Of a stretch of DNA of 27,351 bases, positions 22,669-27,351 are shown piece after piece. The notes beneath the pieces are model-generated. The model was not told the DNA's origin, did no database searches, and saw only the letters and a program-made list of their open reading frames with translations. Source of the DNA: an uncultured Clostridia bacterium (GTDB lineage: Bacteria; Bacillota; Clostridia; TANB77; CAG-508); contig CAKPGS010000019.1 of the NCBI GenBank assembly GCA_934155165.1, forward strand, positions 1 through 27,351, in the 5' to 3' direction. The position numbers and the translations under genes were made by a program. Positions within the stretch are counted from its first letter, which is position 1, and each line of letters begins with the position of its first letter.

Positions 22669-22794
22669 ATAAATTATATAAATTTAAACTTATTTTTTAG
22701 TTTATTTTACATTTAATTAATTATTTATTTATTTTTATAATTTAATTATTTTATATTTAATTATTTATTTTTAATTAATTTTTATATTTATTTT
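22669..22794. other. near-pure A/T low-complexity stretch
   Basis: About 125 bp with only three or four G or C bases, built from TTAATTATTTATTTTT-like units. A small hairpin (TAAACT with AGTTTA) lies near 22685-22704. It follows element A and precedes the stop of the GerMN gene. No gene is seen. Confidence 0.8.
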
Positions 22795-23325
22795 TTAATT
22801 ATTTTTTTCTAAATAAATTATGTCCTTAAAATTTTTATCTTCTTCACCATTTATTAATATTTTTATTCCATTAATTTCATTTAATTGTGTTACTGTGTTT
22901 AAAATAGAATTTGCAGAATTATTTAAATTATCTGAATTCAAAAATTCACTTGAAAGATCTATTTTTAAAATATCTCCTTCTAAAAATACAGAATTAATTT
23001 TTGTTCCCTCTGGAATACTTTTTATTAGATTTTCATTTTTTGGTCCTTCAATTAATAAATTAATTAAATATTCATATGGATTTTTTATTAAATTATTTGC
23101 ATCTATTTTCCTTGCTTCTGGAATTAAATTTTTATTTTCTTTATCCGAAAAGTATAAAGTAACTACAGTTTCTCTTAATTGTTTTTCACTTATTTCTTCC
23201 TGTGGTGTATAATCTTGAATTTCTTCATTGGTATTATTTTTTACAATAAAATTTTTATAAATAAAAAATCCTAAAATAACTAATAAAATTAAAATTAAAA
23301 AAATACAAATAATTTTCTTTTTCAT
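22795..23325 (-). CDS. GerMN-domain lipoprotein-like/membrane-anchored protein
   Basis: This 176-aa protein has an N-terminal membrane anchor (about residues 5-25) and no lipobox cysteine. An Asn/Glu-rich linker is followed by a GerMN domain (about residues 55-170: TVVTLYFSDKENKNLIPEAR, then YLINLLIEGPKNENL, IPEGTKINSV and LKIDLSSEFL). GerMN domains occur in the germination and sporulation protein GerM and in LpqB-type envelope proteins. A role at the spore or cell surface is likely. AAAGGAAAT precedes the start. Divergent from the dehydratase activase. Confidence 0.85.
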   Translation of the reverse strand: MKKKIICIFLILILLVILGFFIYKNFIVKNNTNEEIQDYTPQEEISEKQLRETVVTLYFSDKENKNLIPEARKIDANNLIKNPYEYLINLLIEGPKNENLIKSIPEGTKINSVFLEGDILKIDLSSEFLNSDNLNNSANSILNTVTQLNEINGIKILINGEEDKNFKDIIYLEKNN

Positions 23326-23452
23326 ACATATTTCCTTTCCTTGAATTTTTATAAATTTTCTTTATAAAAATCTCATAATAAATTTATATTAATTTCTATT
23401 TTAGACAAGTTATTTTTAGAACATTTTATTTAGAATTTTAAGTCGACTTTAT

Positions 23453-23481
23453 TTGACAAAACTCTCTTTACACTATAAAAT
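23453..23481 (+). promoter_or_regulatory. strong sigma-A promoter of the dehydratase activase
   Basis: A perfect TTGACA (23453-23458), a 17-nt spacer and TAAAAT (23476-23481, within TATAAAATA), about 40 nt upstream of the GGAGG ribosome-binding site. Confidence 0.75.
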
Positions 23482-23528
23482 ATAAGATAGTTTTATGTTA
23501 CTAAAAATAAGCAATATGGAGGTAAAAT

Positions 23529-26500
23529 ATGGATGAAATATTGCACGTTGGATTAGACGTTGGTTCTACAACCGTAAAAATAATTGTAATGAATTCCAAT
23601 AAGGAAACTATATATTCAAATTATGAAAGACATTTTTCAGATACTAAAAATACAATATGTAACACTTTAGAAAAATTAGCAGAAAAATATCCAAATAATA
23701 AATTTACACTAGCATTAACAGGTTCTGGTGCAATGAGTGCTGCAAAATTTTTAGGAGTAGATTTTATACAAGAAGTTGTTTCTTGTAAGAGAGCTGTTGA
23801 AAAATATATTCCTAAAACAGATGTAGTTATTGAACTTGGTGGAGAAGATGCAAAAATTATTTATTTTGATGAATCTATAGAACAAAGAATGAATGGTACT
23901 TGTGCAGGTGGTACAGGTGCATTTTTAGACCAAATGGCTTCACTACTTCATACAGATACTCAAGGTTTAAATACTTTAGCTAAAAATTATAATACAATAT
24001 ATCCTATTGCATCTAGATGTGGTGTTTTTGCAAAAACAGATATACAACCACTTTTAAATGAAGGTGCTGCAAAAGAAGATATTGCAGCTTCAATATTTCA
24101 AGCAGTTGTTAATCAAACAATTAGTGGATTAGCTTGTGGTAGACCTATTAAAGGAAATATCGCATTTTTAGGTGGTCCTTTAAATTATTTATCTGAACTT
24201 AGACAAAGATTTATTGAAACATTAAACCTAAAACCTGAAGAAATAATAATTCCTGAAGAAGCTCATCTAATTGTAGCTAAAGGTGCTGCTTTAGATTCAA
24301 TTAATTCAAATATTATTACAATAGAAAAATTAAAAGAAAAAATAAATAATTTAAAAAATTCTCACGATAATACAAGCAAACCTTTAGACCCTTTATTTAA
24401 TTCAAAAGAAGAATTAGAAGAATTTAAACTTAGACATAGTAAAGCAAAAATAAATAAAAAAGATTTAAAAGATTTTAAAGGAAATTGTTATATAGGAATA
24501 GATGCTGGTTCAACTACAACAAAACTTGTTTTAATAGATGATAACAATAATTTATTATATTCATTATATGGCAGCAACGAAGGAAATCCATTAAAAAGTG
24601 TTATGAATATGCTAAAAGAACTTTATAGTATTTTACCTGAAAAAGCTATAATACGTTATAGTGGTGTAACAGGTTATGGCGAAAACTTAATTCAAACAGC
24701 TTTAAATGTAGACTTAAATGAAATAGAAACTATTGCACACTATACAGCAGCAAAAGAATTTGAGCCTGATGTTACAAGTATTGTAGACATTGGTGGTCAA
24801 GATATGAAATATATAAAAATAAAAGATGACACAATAGATAATATAATGCTTAATGAAGCTTGTTCTTCAGGTTGTGGTTCTTTTATAGAAACCTTTGCTA
24901 AAAGCTTAAATATTACAATTTCAGATTTTGTTAAAGAAGCTTTAGAAAGTAAAACACCAGTTGACCTTGGCTCAAGATGTACAGTATTTATGAATTCTAA
25001 AATAAAACAAGCTCAAAAAGAAGGCTACTCTGTTGGGGACATTTCTGCAGGACTTTCTTATTCTGTTATAAAAAATGCTATACAAAAAGTTATGAAAGTT
25101 AGAGATGTAGAAACACTTGGAAATCATATTGTTGTACAAGGTGGAACTTTTTATAATGATGCAGTTTTAAGAGCCTTTGAATTAATAGTAGGAAAAAATG
25201 TTATTCGTCCAGAAATTGCTGGATTAATGGGTGCTTATGGAGTCGCACTTCTAGCAAAAGAGCAATTTGAATCTAACTTAAATATGGAATACACATCAAC
25301 AATCGCAAACTTAAAAGATATTGAAAACCTAGATATAAAAACATCTCATATTCGTTGTAAAGGCTGTGAAAACCATTGTTTACTTACTATTAATACTTTT
25401 AGCAATGGTCAAAGACATATATCTGGAAATAGATGTGAAAAAGGTGCAGGTATTACAAATAAAAAACAAGATTTACCTAACTTAGTAAAATATAAATATG
25501 AAAGATTATTTAACTATACTCCTTTAGAAGAAAAAGATGCACCAAGAGGAACAATAGGAATCCCTAGAGTTTTAAACATGTATGAAGATTATCCATTTTG
25601 GTTTACATTTTTTACAAATTTAGGATTTAGAGTTATTTTATCTGATAAAAGTACACGAGAAACATATGAAAAGGGTATGGAATCTATGCCTTCTGAATCT
25701 GTTTGCTATCCAGCAAAACTTTCTCATGGACATATTATAAATTTAATAGAAAAAGGAATAACTACAATATTCTACCCTTGTATTCCATATTCAAGAAAAG
25801 AATTTGAAAAAGCAAATAATCAATATAATTGTCCTATTGTTATTTCATATTCAGAAGTTTTAAAAAATAATGTAGAAGAACTAAAAACAAATAATATTAA
25901 ATTCTTAAATCCTTTCTTACCTTTTGATACTAAAAACTTAATAAAAAGAATTTTAGAATTAGATGAATTTAAAGAATATAATTTTAATAAAAAAGAATTA
26001 TTAAATGCCGCAACACTTGCAGAAGAAGAATATCAAAATTTCAAAAAAGAAATTTTAGAAAAAGGAAATGAAACAGTAAAATATATTGAAGAAAACAATT
26101 TAAGAGGAATTGTTTTGGCAGGAAGACCTTATCATTTAGACCCAGAAATAAATCATGGAATAGATACATTAATTACAAGTTTAGGTTTATGTGTTTTAAC
26201 AGAAGATTTTGTTGCTAGAAACGAAAAATTAGAAAACCCATTAAGAGTTGTTAATCAATGGGTATATCACTCAAGACTATATGCAGCAGCCGATTTTGTA
26301 GGAAAACATGACCATTTAGAATTAATACAATTAAATTCTTTTGGATGTGGTGTTGATGCTGTTACAACAGACCAAGTTGAAGAAATTTTAAAAAGCTATG
26401 ATAAAATGTATACTTTAATAAAAATAGATGAAGTAAATAATTTAGGAGCTGTTAGAATACGTATTCGTTCATTACTTGCAAGTATGAATAAGCGTATTAA

Positions 26501-27351
26501 AGAAAAACAAGAAAATAAAGAACTTGGAAATTATAGTCCTTTAAGACCTATTTTTACTAAAGAAATGAAAAAAGACTATACGATTTTAATACCACAAATG
26601 GCACCAATACATTTTGAATTATTAGAATCTGCAGTTAGAGCCTCTGGATATAATGCCGTTCTTTTAAGAGAATGTACTCAAAAAACTGTAGAAACAGGTT
26701 TAAAATATGTTAATAATGATGCATGTTATCCATCAATATTAACAACAGGTCAATTTATAGAAGCATTACAATCTGGAAAATATGATTTAGATAAAACAGC
26801 TATTATAATGTCTCAAACAGGTGGAGGTTGTAGAGCAACAAACTATATAGGTTTCATCAGAAAAGCCTTAAAAGATGCAGGTTTTGAAAAAGTTCCTATT
26901 ATATCATTTAATGTTGTAGGTATGGAAAAAATGCCAGGCTTTAAATTAACTCTACCACTTTTAGAAAGACTTTTAAAAATGGTAATCTATGGAGATTTAT
27001 TACAAAAAATGCTTACAAAAAATAGAGCATATGAAATAAATAAAGGTGAAACAGAAAAATTATTTAATGAATGGTTAGAAAAATGTAAAAAACTTGTTAC
27101 AAAATCAACCAACAAACAATTTAAACAAAGCATATATGACATAGTAAACGACTTTGAAAAAATAGAATTAGATACATCTATAGAAAAACCAAAAGTTGGA
27201 GTTGTAGGAGAAGTATTAATAAAATATCATCCATTTGGAAATAATTATGTAGCAAATGTTTTAGAAAAAGAAGGAGCAGAAGTAATACTTCCAGACTTTA
27301 TGGGATTTGTTAAATTTATGGCAACACACAAGATTACATTTAATACACTAT
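23529..27351 (+). CDS. 2-hydroxyacyl-CoA dehydratase activase-related protein, 3' partial
   Basis: At least 1274 aa are visible and the gene runs off the window. Two tandem BadF/BadG/BcrA/BcrD-type ATPase domains are present. The first (about 1-270) has GLDVGSTTVK plus cluster cysteines Cys125 (GTCAGGTGAF) and Cys164 (SRCGVFAKTD). The second (about 320-580) has GIDAGSTTTK plus Cys445 (EACSSGCGSF) and Cys484 (SRCTVF). A Cys cluster follows (Cys610, 613, 617, 636), then a DUF2229-type region (GIPRVLNMYEDYPFWFTFF, ESVCYPAKLSHGH) and dehydratase-like segments (AGRPYHLDPEINHG, QTGGGCRATNY). Such ATP-driven, oxygen-sensitive proteins pass low-potential electrons to a partner. The substrate of this large form is unknown. 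GGAGG lies 6 nt before the ATG. Confidence 0.92.
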   Translation, partial: MDEILHVGLDVGSTTVKIIVMNSNKETIYSNYERHFSDTKNTICNTLEKLAEKYPNNKFTLALTGSGAMSAAKFLGVDFIQEVVSCKRAVEKYIPKTDVVIELGGEDAKIIYFDESIEQRMNGTCAGGTGAFLDQMASLLHTDTQGLNTLAKNYNTIYPIASRCGVFAKTDIQPLLNEGAAKEDIAASIFQAVVNQTISGLACGRPIKGNIAFLGGPLNYLSELRQRFIETLNLKPEEIIIPEEAHLIVAKGAALDSINSNIITIEKLKEKINNLKNSHDNTSKPLDPLFNSKEELEEFKLRHSKAKINKKDLKDFKGNCYIGIDAGSTTTKLVLIDDNNNLLYSLYGSNEGNPLKSVMNMLKELYSILPEKAIIRYSGVTGYGENLIQTALNVDLNEIETIAHYTAAKEFEPDVTSIVDIGGQDMKYIKIKDDTIDNIMLNEACSSGCGSFIETFAKSLNITISDFVKEALESKTPVDLGSRCTVFMNSKIKQAQKEGYSVGDISAGLSYSVIKNAIQKVMKVRDVETLGNHIVVQGGTFYNDAVLRAFELIVGKNVIRPEIAGLMGAYGVALLAKEQFESNLNMEYTSTIANLKDIENLDIKTSHIRCKGCENHCLLTINTFSNGQRHISGNRCEKGAGITNKKQDLPNLVKYKYERLFNYTPLEEKDAPRGTIGIPRVLNMYEDYPFWFTFFTNLGFRVILSDKSTRETYEKGMESMPSESVCYPAKLSHGHIINLIEKGITTIFYPCIPYSRKEFEKANNQYNCPIVISYSEVLKNNVEELKTNNIKFLNPFLPFDTKNLIKRILELDEFKEYNFNKKELLNAATLAEEEYQNFKKEILEKGNETVKYIEENNLRGIVLAGRPYHLDPEINHGIDTLITSLGLCVLTEDFVARNEKLENPLRVVNQWVYHSRLYAAADFVGKHDHLELIQLNSFGCGVDAVTTDQVEEILKSYDKMYTLIKIDEVNNLGAVRIRIRSLLASMNKRIKEKQENKELGNYSPLRPIFTKEMKKDYTILIPQMAPIHFELLESAVRASGYNAVLLRECTQKTVETGLKYVNNDACYPSILTTGQFIEALQSGKYDLDKTAIIMSQTGGGCRATNYIGFIRKALKDAGFEKVPIISFNVVGMEKMPGFKLTLPLLERLLKMVIYGDLLQKMLTKNRAYEINKGETEKLFNEWLEKCKKLVTKSTNKQFKQSIYDIVNDFEKIELDTSIEKPKVGVVGEVLIKYHPFGNNYVANVLEKEGAEVILPDFMGFVKFMATHKITFNTL

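Overview
The window is very AT-rich chromosomal DNA from an anaerobic, endospore-forming member of the Firmicutes, most likely a gut-type Clostridia; this is an inference from gene content. Sporulation genes are present (spoIIR, spmA, spmB, a GerMN-domain gene). Anaerobic chemistry is represented by pyruvate formate-lyase with its activase and by a large [4Fe-4S] 2-hydroxyacyl-CoA dehydratase activase. Gene order follows Bacillus/Clostridia blocks: tadA, SRP RNA, dnaX, ybaB, recR; murA, walJ, rlmH; abrB beside rsmI and trmN.

Layout. 104-3858 (minus): pflB, pflA and two small genes of unknown function. 4093-4422 (plus): a compact XRE regulator. 4444-6132 (minus): truA, a membrane protein with a Cys/Asn-rich tail, and rqcP. 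6194-6364 (plus): a 56-aa gene that abuts recR. 6366-10442 (minus): tRNA-Arg(CCT), tadA, a membrane-anchored unknown, SRP RNA, dnaX, ybaB, recR. 10542-11255 (plus): ttcA. 11513-15144 (minus): an unknown gene, a UDP-sugar pyrophosphorylase and a phosphohexomutase. 15321-18645 (plus): spoIIR, murA, walJ, rlmH. 18816-20138 (minus): a candidate 34-aa minigene, then spmA-spmB. 20291-20539 (plus): an AbrB-type regulator. 20606-22196 (minus): trmN and rsmI. 22257-22421 (plus): a 54-aa Lys-rich protein. 22795-23325 (minus): the GerMN-domain protein. 23529 to the window end (plus): the dehydratase activase, cut off at its 3' end.

How it fits together. Many genes serve RNA and translation: truA, tadA, ttcA, trmN, rsmI, rlmH, rqcP, one tRNA and the SRP RNA. 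The phosphohexomutase, UDP-sugar pyrophosphorylase and murA supply cell-envelope precursors. Two stable RNAs, tRNA-Arg and SRP RNA, each lie about 22 nt upstream of a coding gene (tadA and dnaX), which suggests they are processed from shared transcripts.

The least explained sequence is in three convergent intergenic gaps (11256-11512, 18646-19032, 22422-22794). They hold two large nested inverted-repeat elements with GC-richer cores and an unrecorded minigene with promoter, Shine-Dalgarno and ORF. A near-identical 32-bp repeat links the window's left edge to the ttcA terminator. spmB has no standard start codon at the position its Shine-Dalgarno indicates. I see no insertion sequence, prophage or CRISPR array.
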